NCBI RefSeq assembly: GCF_036016195.1
Contig: NZ_JAYWTM010000004.1
Coordinates: 186,001-250,000, forward strand
Origin: Brenneria populi
GTDB taxonomy: Bacteria; Pseudomonadota; Gammaproteobacteria; Enterobacterales; Enterobacteriaceae
DNA length: 64,000 nucleotides
Reading direction: 5' to 3'
Shown: one piece after another, positions 44,735 through 52,944 of the stretch
Layout of the letters: every line of letters begins with the position of its first letter
Position numbering within the stretch: position 1 is the stretch's first letter
Position numbers and translations under genes: made by a program
Notes under the pieces: generated by a model
Told to the model about the DNA's origin: nothing
Databases searched by the model: none
What the model saw: only the letters and a program-made list of their open reading frames with translations

Positions 44735-45694
44735 TTAGTGACCGTAGCGCAGCCTTAACGCTTCGGGATAAGGCGCAAAATAACGCTGCCCGGCAAGGTA
44801 ATCGTCCGGGTATTCCGCCAGGTAATGGTTCAGCAAGGCGATGGGCGCCAGAAGCGGCTGCAGCCCCTGTCGATAGCGATCGATCAGTTGGGCAAGCTCC
44901 CGGCGCTGCGGCGCGTTAAGATAAGCGCGGAAATACCCCTGCGCATGCATCAGCACGTTGGTATGGTTGCGCCGCGTCGCCGGGTGAGAGAGGAGTTTCA
45001 TCAGCCGCAGACGATACTCCCGCGCAAAGTCGTCCAGCGACGTCCATTTATCGATGCCCGCCATAAAGCGCCCCAGCTCGCGGTATTCAGGCTGGGAATG
45101 CGCCAGCAGCAGTAATTTATAGCGGCTGTGAAACGCCATCAGCGCCCCGCGATTAAGCCCCTGCCGCCAAAGCTGATGCAATTCATGCAGGGCGTAAACC
45201 CGCTCGATGAAGTTTTCCCGCAGCCCCGGATCGTGCAAACGGCCATCCTCTTCTACCGGCAACCAGGGGAGCTGGCGCAGCAACTCCTGCGTAAATAATC
45301 CCGTGCCGCTCTTGCGCGCGTTCTTTTGCGACGCGTCATACACCTTGACCCGCTCCATGCCGCAGCTGGGCGATTTAGCGCAGACGATATAGCCGCACAG
45401 ATGCTGGAGCTGGCCGACCTTCTGGGCGGAAAAGCGCTGCATCTGCGCGGTCACGTCCAGCGGCGAGCCGTTGCTGGCGCGCAGAACTATTTCTTCCGCG
45501 GCGTTTTTTACCAGCCGTAACGCCGGACGTGGCACCGGCAGGCCGACGGCCATCTCCGGGCAGACCGCCTCAAACTGGAAATATGGCGACAGCTGCTCGA
45601 CGGCAAATGCCAGACGCTTGTGTCCGCCGTCAAAGCGAACAGGGTTTCCCAGCAGGCAGGCGCTGATGCCGACCGGAATCTGATCGAATGTCAT
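44735..45694 (-). CDS. ybgA: DUF523-DUF1722 fusion protein (long YbgA)
   Basis: A 319-residue protein with two domains. Residues ~1-150 are DUF523, with cysteines C13 (ISACLLG), C45 (AVCPEMA), C105 and C111 (CAKSPSCG). In the related thiouracil desulfurase TudS the corresponding cysteines bind an iron-sulfur cluster. Residues ~175-319 are DUF1722, which is the whole of E. coli YbgA (about 169 aa). The gene precedes phrB, as in E. coli, with 21 bp between, so co-expression with photolyase is likely. A role in nucleobase or tRNA sulfur chemistry or DNA repair is inference only. Confidence 0.88.
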   Translation of the reverse strand: MTFDQIPVGISACLLGNPVRFDGGHKRLAFAVEQLSPYFQFEAVCPEMAVGLPVPRPALRLVKNAAEEIVLRASNGSPLDVTAQMQRFSAQKVGQLQHLCGYIVCAKSPSCGMERVKVYDASQKNARKSGTGLFTQELLRQLPWLPVEEDGRLHDPGLRENFIERVYALHELHQLWRQGLNRGALMAFHSRYKLLLLAHSQPEYRELGRFMAGIDKWTSLDDFAREYRLRLMKLLSHPATRRNHTNVLMHAQGYFRAYLNAPQRRELAQLIDRYRQGLQPLLAPIALLNHYLAEYPDDYLAGQRYFAPYPEALRLRYGH

Positions 45695-45976
45695 GATTTG
45701 CCCCTTCTAAAAAAATCCGCTCTAACCAGCATAGCGGATCTCGCTTCCACTCAGGGCGATAAATGAAAAAATAAGGTAATAAATCATGTGATTAGTCAGC
45801 GAAAAGGTCGAAAACGCGACACGTCTCCCCGCTCATGATCTTCGGTGGCGCATCGGTTAAAATAAAATTCGACAGCGGATTTCGCATAGCGCACAGTTAG
45901 CGAATCCCTTGCCGGAGAGGGCCGATATCCGCCCTGAAGGAATCAGACCTGAAGATCCTGAGGAGAACAGAATCCA
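45695..45976. other. ybgA-kdpE gap, possible kdp deletion scar
   Basis: The divergent gap is about 280 bp where E. coli has kdpFABCD. No transporter sequence remains. An open frame of about 44 codons (from roughly 45864) ends in RPPF-stop at about 45992, overlapping the kdpE start by a few bases. It could be the tail of kdpD, but no conserved KdpD motif is seen. Confidence 0.35.
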
Positions 45977-46657
45977 TTGCAGGCCGCCATTTTAATCGTC
46001 GAAGATGAAAAAGAGATCCGCCGCTTCGTGCGTCAGGCGCTGGAGAGCGAAGGCTACCGCGTGTATGACGCGGAAACCTTACGGCGCGGCTTGATTGAAG
46101 CCGCAACGCGCAAGCCCGAACTGGTTATTCTCGATCTGGGGCTGCCGGACGGCAGCGGCATCGACTATATCCGCGATCTGCGCCAGTGGAGCAGTACGCC
46201 GATTATCGTGCTTTCCGCGCGCGCGGACGAGCAAGACAAAATCGATGCGCTGGATGCCGGCGCGGATGACTATCTGACCAAGCCTTTCGGCGTCGGCGAG
46301 CTGCTGGCCAGGGCGCGCGTCGCATTACGCCGCCACGGCGCTTCACCGCAGGATACGCCGCAGGTCTGTTTCAGCGGCGTGACCGTTGACCTGGCCAACC
46401 GCATCGTCAAACGCGCAGAGCGGGAATTACACCTGACGCCAACCGAATTCCGCCTGCTGGCTACGCTGGTGGCGAACCCGGGCAAGGTGCTGACGCAGCG
46501 TCAGCTGCTCACCCAGGTTTGGGGGCCCAACTCGGCGGAACACAGCCATTATCTACGCATCTATATGGGACATCTGCGCCAGAAATTGGAGGACGACCCG
46601 GCCCGACCGCGCCATTTCTTGACCGAAACGGCCATAGGTTACCGGTTTATGCCGTGA
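45977..46657 (+). CDS. kdpE: response regulator KdpE without neighbouring kdpD
   Basis: OmpR-family regulator that activates kdpFABC at low potassium when phosphorylated by KdpD. The 226-residue protein keeps the receiver phospho-site D53 (VILDLGLPDGSG), K102 (YLTKPFG) and the winged-helix domain ending HSHYLRIYMGHLRQKLEDD...GYRFMP. The start is a TTG at 45977 with AGGAG 12 bases upstream. In E. coli it closes kdpFABCDE; here no other kdp gene is present nearby. The frame is intact, so it may be used by another kinase or be recently orphaned. Confidence 0.93.
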   Translation: MQAAILIVEDEKEIRRFVRQALESEGYRVYDAETLRRGLIEAATRKPELVILDLGLPDGSGIDYIRDLRQWSSTPIIVLSARADEQDKIDALDAGADDYLTKPFGVGELLARARVALRRHGASPQDTPQVCFSGVTVDLANRIVKRAERELHLTPTEFRLLATLVANPGKVLTQRQLLTQVWGPNSAEHSHYLRIYMGHLRQKLEDDPARPRHFLTETAIGYRFMP

Positions 46658-46863
46658 ATCTGGTTATCCGCCCCCACCCGGAGTAACATTTCAGCCTTAA
46701 GCTTGCCGGCCAAACCGTAACGGGCGCGGCCGCCATATCCGCGCCGGAATCGGCTTACGCGGTATGTGAAAATGTTTAGACCGGGATGGCGGCCGCAGGT
46801 CCATGCCGTCAGCAATCTATTTTATTTCACCGTCCTGTCTATTTTATTCTGGGATCTCACATC

Positions 46864-47292
46864 ATGAGTAGCTGGTTAATCTACGCTCTGCTTTCTGCGC
46901 TATGCGCCGCGCTGGTCGCGCTATTTGGCAAAATCGGCCTGCAAAATCTGGACGCCAATACCGCAACGGCGATCCGCGCCGTGGTCATGGCGCTTTTTTT
47001 GATCGGCGTCGTCGTCGCGCAAGGGAAAATAGCGTTGGTCGGTGACATTATGGCCAATAAGAAGGCCCTGCTGTTTATTCTTCTCAGCGGCGTGGCCGGC
47101 GCCATGTCGTGGCTGTTTTATTTCGTCGCGCTGAAAAACGGCAATGTCGCCCAGGTGGCGCCGATCGATAAGCTCAGCGTGGTATTCGCCGTGGTGCTGG
47201 CGGTGTTGCTGCTGGGGGAGAAAATTTCGCTGACGGCCGGCATCGGCGTGGCGCTGATTTCCGCCGGAGCGCTGATGGTGGCGCTGGGGTAA
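46864..47292 (+). CDS. half-size EamA/DMT-family transporter
   Basis: A 142-residue inner-membrane protein consisting of one EamA unit with about five helices (SSWLIYALLSALCAALVALFGKIGLQ, ATAIRAVVMALFLIGVVVAQG, LLFILLSGVAGAMSWLFYFVALK, VFAVVLAVLLLGEKIS). The ATG at 46864 gives MSSWLIYALL; upstream in-frame sequence is not conserved. Full DMT transporters have two such units, so this one should act as a dimer, as in other short EamA proteins. The substrate is unknown. It is not present here in E. coli. Confidence 0.8.
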   Translation: MSSWLIYALLSALCAALVALFGKIGLQNLDANTATAIRAVVMALFLIGVVVAQGKIALVGDIMANKKALLFILLSGVAGAMSWLFYFVALKNGNVAQVAPIDKLSVVFAVVLAVLLLGEKISLTAGIGVALISAGALMVALG

Positions 47293-47296
47293 ATAA

Positions 47297-47416
47297 GGCG
47301 CCGCAAGCGGCGTTCAAAAACGCAGGCGTTTTTGTAGGAGAAACACGGGGGGGAGGTTTCCGTAAGGACGCCTCCCCCCCGTGGTTGCCCCGAGTATCTC
47401 GATCCGACAGACGGGC
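47297..47416 (+). repeat. dispersed palindromic repeat, centre-plus-right copy
   Basis: Begins GGCGCCGCAAGCGGCG and TTCAAAAACGCAGGCGTTTTTG. It continues GGGGGGGAGGTTTCCG, GACGCCTCCCCCCCGTGG, TTGCCCCGAGTATCTCGATC and CGACAGACGGG, matching the centre and right module of the 13151-13338 copy in the same orientation. It lies between the convergent EamA gene and pgm. Confidence 0.8.
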
Positions 47417-47432
47417 TCGCCCGATTACATAC

Positions 47433-49076
47433 TTATTTGGCGTTGGCCAGCACGGCGCTGACGATCTCCACCGCTTCTTTCTCTATACGTTCCCGGTGCT
47501 CGGCCCCCTGGAAACTTTCGCAGTAGATTTTATAAGCCTCTTCCGTACCGGAAGGACGCGCGGCAAACCAACCGTTATCGGTCATCACCTTCAGTCCGCC
47601 GATAGCGGCGCCGTTACCTGGCGCCGCCGTCAGACGCGCGACGATCGGATCGCCGGCCAGCGTACTGGCGGAGACCTGCTCGGGCGACAGCTTGGCCAGC
47701 GCCGCTTTTTGCGCATGGGTCGCCGACGCCTGAATACGATTATAGCTGGGCGCCCCGAAGCGTTTCGCCAGTTCGTCGTAATGCTGCTGCGGGTTTTTAC
47801 CCGTTACCGCGGTGATTTCCGCCGCCAGCAGACACATAATGATGCCGTCTTTATCCGTCGACCACGGCGTGCCGTCGAAGCGCAGGAACGACGCCCCGGC
47901 GCTCTCTTCGCCGCCGAAGCCGAAGCTGCCGTCGAACAGTCCGTCGACGAACCACTTGAAGCCGACCGGCACTTCCACCAGCTTACGCCCCAGATCCGCC
48001 ACGACGCGATCGATCATCGCGCTGGAAACCAGCGTCTTGCCTACCGCCACGGACTCGCCCCACTGAGGACGGTGCCGGAACAGATAGCCGATCGCCACGG
48101 CCAGATAATGGTTTGGATTCATCAGGCCGGCAGGCGTGACGATACCATGACGGTCATAGTCGGGATCGTTGGCGAACGCCAGATCGAACTTATCGCGCAG
48201 CGCCAGTAACCCGGCCATGGCGGAAACGGACGAACAGTCCATGCGGATCACGCCGTCGTGATCCAGGGTCATAAAGCGGAAAGTCTGATCGATCGCATCA
48301 TTCACCAGCGTCAGATTCAGCTTGTAATGCTCGGCGATGCGCTGCCAGTAAGCAATGCCGGAGCCGCCCAGCGGGTCGACGCCCAACGTCAGCCCCGCGC
48401 GCTGAATCGCCCCCATATCGACCACGTTGGATAACCCTTCGACGTAAGGCTGAACCAAATCCCGTTGGTGGATATAGCCGCTCTTCCAGGCCTGGTCCAG
48501 CGTAATGCGTTTAACCCCGCGCAGGTCGTCCGCCAGCAGCGCATTGGCGCGCTGTTCAATCACGCTGGTTACATTGGTATCGGCAGGGCCGCCGTTCGGC
48601 GGATTGTACTTGATGCCGCCGTCTTCGGGCGGATTGTGAGACGGCGTAATCACAATGCCGTCGGCCAGCGCGCCGCCTTCACGGTTATGCGTCAGAATGG
48701 CGTTGGAGACCGCCGGCGTCGGCGTAAAGCCGTTATCCTGCTGGACGATAATATCCACGCCGTTTGCCGCCAGCACTTCCAGAACCGAAATAAAAGCCGG
48801 TTCGGATAGCGCATGCGTATCTTTCCCGACGTAGCACGGTCCGGTTACGCCCTGCTTGCTGCGCTCTTCCGCGATGGCCTGCGCTATCGCCAGAATATGC
48901 GCCTCATTGAAGCTATGGCGTCCCGCGCTGCCGCGATGGCCGGAAGTGCCGAACTTAACCGCATGCGCCGCATTTCCAATCTCCGGACGCAGAACATAGT
49001 ATTGTGACGTCAACTGAGCCACATTGATTAAATCGCTTTGCCGGGTAGGCTGTCCGGCTCTTGGATGATTAGCCAT
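47433..49076 (-). CDS. pgm: phosphoglucomutase (alpha-D-glucose phosphate-specific)
   Basis: Interconverts glucose 1- and 6-phosphate, supplying glycogen, UDP-glucose and osmoregulated glucans. The 547-residue protein has the phosphoserine loop KFGTSGHRGSAG, the magnesium site AFANDPDYDRHGIV and the phosphate-binding GWFAARPSGTEEAYKIY. It is 28 bp downstream of seqA in the same direction, as in E. coli seqA-pgm. Confidence 0.97.
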   Translation of the reverse strand: MANHPRAGQPTRQSDLINVAQLTSQYYVLRPEIGNAAHAVKFGTSGHRGSAGRHSFNEAHILAIAQAIAEERSKQGVTGPCYVGKDTHALSEPAFISVLEVLAANGVDIIVQQDNGFTPTPAVSNAILTHNREGGALADGIVITPSHNPPEDGGIKYNPPNGGPADTNVTSVIEQRANALLADDLRGVKRITLDQAWKSGYIHQRDLVQPYVEGLSNVVDMGAIQRAGLTLGVDPLGGSGIAYWQRIAEHYKLNLTLVNDAIDQTFRFMTLDHDGVIRMDCSSVSAMAGLLALRDKFDLAFANDPDYDRHGIVTPAGLMNPNHYLAVAIGYLFRHRPQWGESVAVGKTLVSSAMIDRVVADLGRKLVEVPVGFKWFVDGLFDGSFGFGGEESAGASFLRFDGTPWSTDKDGIIMCLLAAEITAVTGKNPQQHYDELAKRFGAPSYNRIQASATHAQKAALAKLSPEQVSASTLAGDPIVARLTAAPGNGAAIGGLKVMTDNGWFAARPSGTEEAYKIYCESFQGAEHRERIEKEAVEIVSAVLANAK

Positions 49077-49104
49077 TGGCGTTTCTCTCTGACGCTGTCA
49101 TGAA

Positions 49105-49632
49105 TTAGATGGTTCCGCAAACTTTCTCTGTCAACTCCGCCGGGAACTGCATCGCCAGCATGATGTGTTCAATCATGCTGCGTTTGCGGCCGGTGTTGGT
49201 GTTGGTTATAACCCAGTATGGCGTGCCCGGAATATGCTTGGGCTTGGTATGCGTGCCATTCTGCAGTAGCGTTTGCTGGTCGCCCGCGAAATAGACCCGC
49301 GTACGGCCGTGAAGCGATTCCGTCGCCAGCGCGAATTCCTGCGGCGACAGAAGATACAGTGAGGACAATACCAGCATGAAGCGATTAATCGCCTTATGCT
49401 GCTCGGCGTATTCATCCGATAACAGGAGCTCGCGCATTGCCCGCACCCGGTCGCCAGGACGCGAGGATAAGGCGGGCTGCGCCTCTGCCGCGACGTCCGC
49501 CGGCTTCGCGGCGGACTGACCGGCGGTAAACTTCAGCATACGCCGTAAAATATCCGATGCGCTTTCACCGATGTGCTGCGTGTGGCTGGCGATATAACGA
49601 TAAAGCTCTTCGTCGACCTCAATAGTTTTCAT
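49105..49632 (-). CDS. seqA: replication initiation negative regulator SeqA
   Basis: Binds hemimethylated GATC sites, sequesters oriC after initiation and organises nascent DNA. The start at 49632 gives MKTIEVDEELYRYIASHTQHIGESASDILRRML, the oligomerisation domain; the frame extends to 49659 without conservation. The C-terminal DNA-binding domain is seen in SLHGRTRVYFAGDQQTLL, PKHIPGTPYWVITNTNTGRKRSMI. The protein has 175 residues (E. coli 181), shorter in the linker. Confidence 0.96.
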   Translation of the reverse strand: MKTIEVDEELYRYIASHTQHIGESASDILRRMLKFTAGQSAAKPADVAAEAQPALSSRPGDRVRAMRELLLSDEYAEQHKAINRFMLVLSSLYLLSPQEFALATESLHGRTRVYFAGDQQTLLQNGTHTKPKHIPGTPYWVITNTNTGRKRSMIEHIMLAMQFPAELTEKVCGTI

Positions 49633-49990
49633 CTTTATCCAATACTGTTTAATACCCAATCGGTTTCAAGAGGCAGGACAAAACGTTGTCGTTTTGAAGA
49701 GCGCATTCGGCCGCCTCAGCGAAGCGAGACCCGCAAAGGGGCGAGCCATTCAGCAAGACAAGCGCCTGCAACTTAAAAATATGAAGGGTATATTACTTAT
49801 ATCAATCGTCAAGAAGTATACAGGCGAATAACGGCGCTCGAACAGCGACAGAACGCAAACAAGGCAAAACTCGGATTATGCCTTGCTATTTCTGTGCCCG
49901 ACGATGCGATTATGCCCGCGTCTTCCGCGGTAACCCAATGTTGTAGACTCATGATACCCTAAGCGCCTGTATCCCTGAATGAACTTCACC
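49633..49990. other. seqA-ybfF gap with a repeat element
   Basis: The divergent gap of about 360 bp has no accepted gene. Its seqA-proximal part is filled by the ERIC-like element; the rest holds the promoters of ybfF and possibly seqA. Confidence 0.45.
49651..49793 (+). repeat. ERIC-like intergenic repeat
   Basis: The right end GCCTGCAACTTAAAAATATGAAGGGTATATT and the inner GGGGCGAGCCATTCAGC resemble the ERIC (IRU) end GCAACTTGAAGTATGACGGGTATA and its GGGGTGAGCGAACGCAGCC core. The left end AATACCC...GTTTCAAGAGGCAGG is an imperfect inverted match to it. The element of about 143 bp is inserted directly upstream of seqA. Confidence 0.65.
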
Positions 49991-50758
49991 ATGAAATTAA
50001 ATTATCGCTGGCGTGATGCGCTCCGGCCTGAAGGCAAGTCACCCGTGGTGCTTATTCACGGCCTGTTCGGCAATCTGGATAATCTTGGCGTCCTGGGCAG
50101 GGATCTGCAGAGCCGGCGCGATGTGTTGCAGCTTGATCTGCGTAATCACGGCCTATCGCCGCGTTCGCCGCAGATGACCTATCCGGCAATGGCGCAGGAC
50201 GTTGTGGAATTGCTGGATGAGTTAAACATTGAGCGGGCGGTGGTTATCGGTCATTCCATGGGCGGCAAGGTGGCGATGGCGCTCAGCGCGCTGGCGCCGC
50301 AACGGCTGGAAAGGCTGGTGGCGATCGATATCGCGCCGGTCGATTATCAAAGGCGCGGACATGATGACGTGTTTCGCGCGCTACGCGCCGTCTCCGATGC
50401 CGGCATCGCCTCTCGCCCGGAGGCCGCCGCCCTGATGCGTCAATATCTGCAGGAAGAAGACGTTATCCAGTTTTTGCTGAAATCGTTCCAGCAGGGGGAA
50501 TGGCGGTTCAATGTCGCGGCGCTGTGGGATCAATACCCAAACATCGTCGGCTGGCGGGAGCTTGCCGCCTGGCGGGGGCCGATTTTATTTATTCGCGGCG
50601 AAAACTCGCCCTATCTGGATGACAAATACCGCGACGCCCTGCTGCGCCAGTTCCCGATGGCCCGGGCATATAGGGTGAGCGGCGCGGGACACTGGGTTCA
50701 CGCGGAGAAACCAGAGACGGTCTTGCGCGCCATTCATCGTTTCCTCGACGCGGGCTAA
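49991..50758 (+). CDS. ybfF: alpha/beta-hydrolase esterase YbfF
   Basis: A 255-residue esterase of the alpha/beta-hydrolase fold. It has HGLFGNLDNLG after the first strand (oxyanion hole), the nucleophile elbow GHSMGGKVAM and the catalytic histidine in GAGHWVHAEKP. The ATG at 49991 gives MKLNYRWRD, colinear with E. coli; another ATG at 49979 is possible, and neither has a clear Shine-Dalgarno site. The physiological substrate is not established. The gene is divergent from seqA, as in E. coli. Confidence 0.92.
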   Translation: MKLNYRWRDALRPEGKSPVVLIHGLFGNLDNLGVLGRDLQSRRDVLQLDLRNHGLSPRSPQMTYPAMAQDVVELLDELNIERAVVIGHSMGGKVAMALSALAPQRLERLVAIDIAPVDYQRRGHDDVFRALRAVSDAGIASRPEAAALMRQYLQEEDVIQFLLKSFQQGEWRFNVAALWDQYPNIVGWRELAAWRGPILFIRGENSPYLDDKYRDALLRQFPMARAYRVSGAGHWVHAEKPETVLRAIHRFLDAG

Positions 50759-50940
50759 TCGGCAAGCGCCGATGATTAACCGTTGTCGCCGCCAGCACCG
50801 CTGGGGTATGATGGCGCCCGCAGTAGAGAGACGGCTGATTCAGCTACAGGCATTGTAACCACATCATCAAAATGTACGCGACCTATGCCACATCGGCAGC
50901 GTGCGCATTTTGGTCCGAATACCTTGCAGCATCATTACCT

Positions 50941-51222
50941 ATGGCAAAAGAACAAACGGATCGTACTACGCTGGATCTGTTCGCAGACGAGCGTCGGCCG
51001 GGCCGCCCGAAGACCAATCCGCTTTCACGAGACGAACAGTTAAGAATCAATAAGCGCAATCAGCTACGGCGCGACAAAGTTCGCGGACTGCGGCGGGTAG
51101 AATTAAAAATGAACAGCGAGGCGGTCGAAATACTTAACGGCCTGGCTGCGCGGCGCAATATCAGCCGTAGCGAACTTATTGAAGAGATATTGCTGGCGCA
51201 GCTGTCCGGCGCAAAAAGCTGA
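50941..51222 (+). CDS. ybfE: ribbon-helix-helix regulator YbfE
   Basis: A 93-residue small DNA-binding protein. The start at 50941 gives MAKEQTDRTTLDLFADERRPGRPKTNPLSRDEQLR, as in E. coli YbfE. The C-terminal VELKMNSEAVEILNGLAARRNISRSELIEEILL is a ribbon-helix-helix fold. E. coli ybfE is LexA-regulated and precedes fldA-fur; here I find no clear LexA box, and a chemoreceptor gene separates it from fldA. Confidence 0.9.
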   Translation: MAKEQTDRTTLDLFADERRPGRPKTNPLSRDEQLRINKRNQLRRDKVRGLRRVELKMNSEAVEILNGLAARRNISRSELIEEILLAQLSGAKS

Positions 51223-51273
51223 ACAGCCGCGCTTCCCGGCGGCGCGGCATCGTCCCCGACGCCGCAACGTTAA

Positions 51274-52944
51274 TCAGAATTTTTCCCAGTTATCATTTCC
51301 GGACGGCAACGCCTTTTGGACCGTCGCCGCTGCCGCGGCCTTAGGAGCGGCCTTTGCCGGGGCGATGACTCCCCGCGGGGAATGCTGTTCGGAGAGTTGG
51401 AACAGTGAAACGGTTTGATTCAGCAGCGCGGCCTGTTCTTCCAGCGACAGCGCCGCGGCCGAAGCCTGTTCGACCAGCGCCGCATTCTGCTGCGTCACGC
51501 TATCCATTTCGGCCACCGCCTGCCCGACCTGCGCGATCCCCTTGCTCTGCTCTTCCGATGCCGAGGCGATCTCCCCCATGATGTCGGTTACGTTGGTCAC
51601 CGCGCGTACGATTTCGTGCATGGTATCGCCGGCGTCGGCAACCAGATGAGAGCCGGTATCCACGCATCTGACGGACTCCGCGATCAGCCCTTCGATCTCT
51701 TTGGCCGCCTGTGCGCTGCGTTGCGCCAGGCTGCGCACCTCGCCCGCCACCACGGCGAAACCGCGGCCTTGCTCGCCCGCGCGGGCGGCCTCCACGGCGG
51801 CGTTCAGCGCCAGGATGTTGGTTTGAAAAGCGATGCCGTTAATCACGGTGGTGATCTCGGCGATTTTCCGCGAGCTGTTGGAAATTTCCGACATGGTTTG
51901 CACCACGTTATCAACGATGCCGCCCCCCTTCTTCGCCGTTGTCGAAGCCTGCAGGGCCAACTGACTGGCATGATTGGCATTTTCGGCGTTCTGTTTCACC
52001 GTCGCGGTCAACTGCTCCATGCTGGCGGCGGTCTCTTCCAGCGCGGAAGCCTGCTGTTCGGTACGTGACGACAGATCGTTATTTCCGGCGGCGATCTCCG
52101 AAGCGCCCTGATAAATGGAGTCGGTGCTATTTCTGATGGTGCTGACCGTGTTCGCCAGGCTGGTTTGCATTTCACGCAACAGAGGGAATAGTTTGCCGAC
52201 GCAGTTGCGGCCGAAATCCGCAATCGGTTTGCCCAACTGGCCGGAGGCGATGACGCCGAAGTGATCGCGCAAATCGTTCAACGGCCGCACCAAAAACTTC
52301 ACCAGATAGCGATCGGTTAAGAACAGCATCGCCAGACCAATAACCAAACCCGTCAGCAAAATGCTTTGGCCAATTTTCGTGATCTGCTCAAAACGAATAC
52401 CGGCGGCGACGAACTTCTCCGAACCGGCGGTACTGAACGCGGTCAGCGACGCCCCAAACTGGCGGCTCAACGGAGGAACGACGGTTTTCGCCTGAACATA
52501 ATAGTCGTCCAGCGCGCGCGCCGCCGCTTTCTGATATAGAGGCTCGACCCCCTGAGTAATCAAATTGCTCCAATCCCGACTCACCGCCTGAACCAGCGCG
52601 TCGCTCAATCCGGCATGATCGACGGCGTTAAATGCGGCCAGCCCGGATTTCAGGGCATTAAGCGCATTCAGCGCCGACGCCTGTTCCTTATCCGCCGTTT
52701 CGTCATCACCATTCTGGCGGGCATCGACGGCGCGGGCCAGGCGCGTAACCATGCGAAAATATTGATCGTTGCCTTGATTAATAAAGTTTAAGTTTTCCAC
52801 TAACAGACCGCTGAGTTTGGATGTCGCCGTCATCTCCTTGAAAGAAAATAGGGTATATAGCGATACGCCGCCCCACAGTACGCAGAAAGTGCCAAGCACC
52901 CACAGCATGGCCGTCCTGATGGCAATATTTTTTAAAAATTTCAT
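51274..52944 (-). CDS. methyl-accepting chemotaxis protein
   Basis: A 556-residue transmembrane chemoreceptor. Order: TM1 (~residues 11-32), a ~155-residue periplasmic four-helix-type ligand domain, TM2 (~191-210), HAMP (~212-265), then the cytoplasmic signalling domain. The tip is EITTVINGIAFQTNILALNAAVEAARAGEQGRGFAVVAGEVR. The C-terminus is NWEKF, a variant of the NWETF pentapeptide that recruits CheR and CheB, so it should be a high-abundance, adaptation-competent receptor. The ligand is unknown. It is inserted between ybfE and fldA relative to E. coli. Confidence 0.93.
   Translation of the reverse strand: MKFLKNIAIRTAMLWVLGTFCVLWGGVSLYTLFSFKEMTATSKLSGLLVENLNFINQGNDQYFRMVTRLARAVDARQNGDDETADKEQASALNALNALKSGLAAFNAVDHAGLSDALVQAVSRDWSNLITQGVEPLYQKAAARALDDYYVQAKTVVPPLSRQFGASLTAFSTAGSEKFVAAGIRFEQITKIGQSILLTGLVIGLAMLFLTDRYLVKFLVRPLNDLRDHFGVIASGQLGKPIADFGRNCVGKLFPLLREMQTSLANTVSTIRNSTDSIYQGASEIAAGNNDLSSRTEQQASALEETAASMEQLTATVKQNAENANHASQLALQASTTAKKGGGIVDNVVQTMSEISNSSRKIAEITTVINGIAFQTNILALNAAVEAARAGEQGRGFAVVAGEVRSLAQRSAQAAKEIEGLIAESVRCVDTGSHLVADAGDTMHEIVRAVTNVTDIMGEIASASEEQSKGIAQVGQAVAEMDSVTQQNAALVEQASAAALSLEEQAALLNQTVSLFQLSEQHSPRGVIAPAKAAPKAAAAATVQKALPSGNDNWEKF

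Noticed and set aside
50829..50850. LexA box before ybfE
   Set aside because: CTG...CAG is present but with nine bases between instead of ten, and it lacks the AT-rich core.
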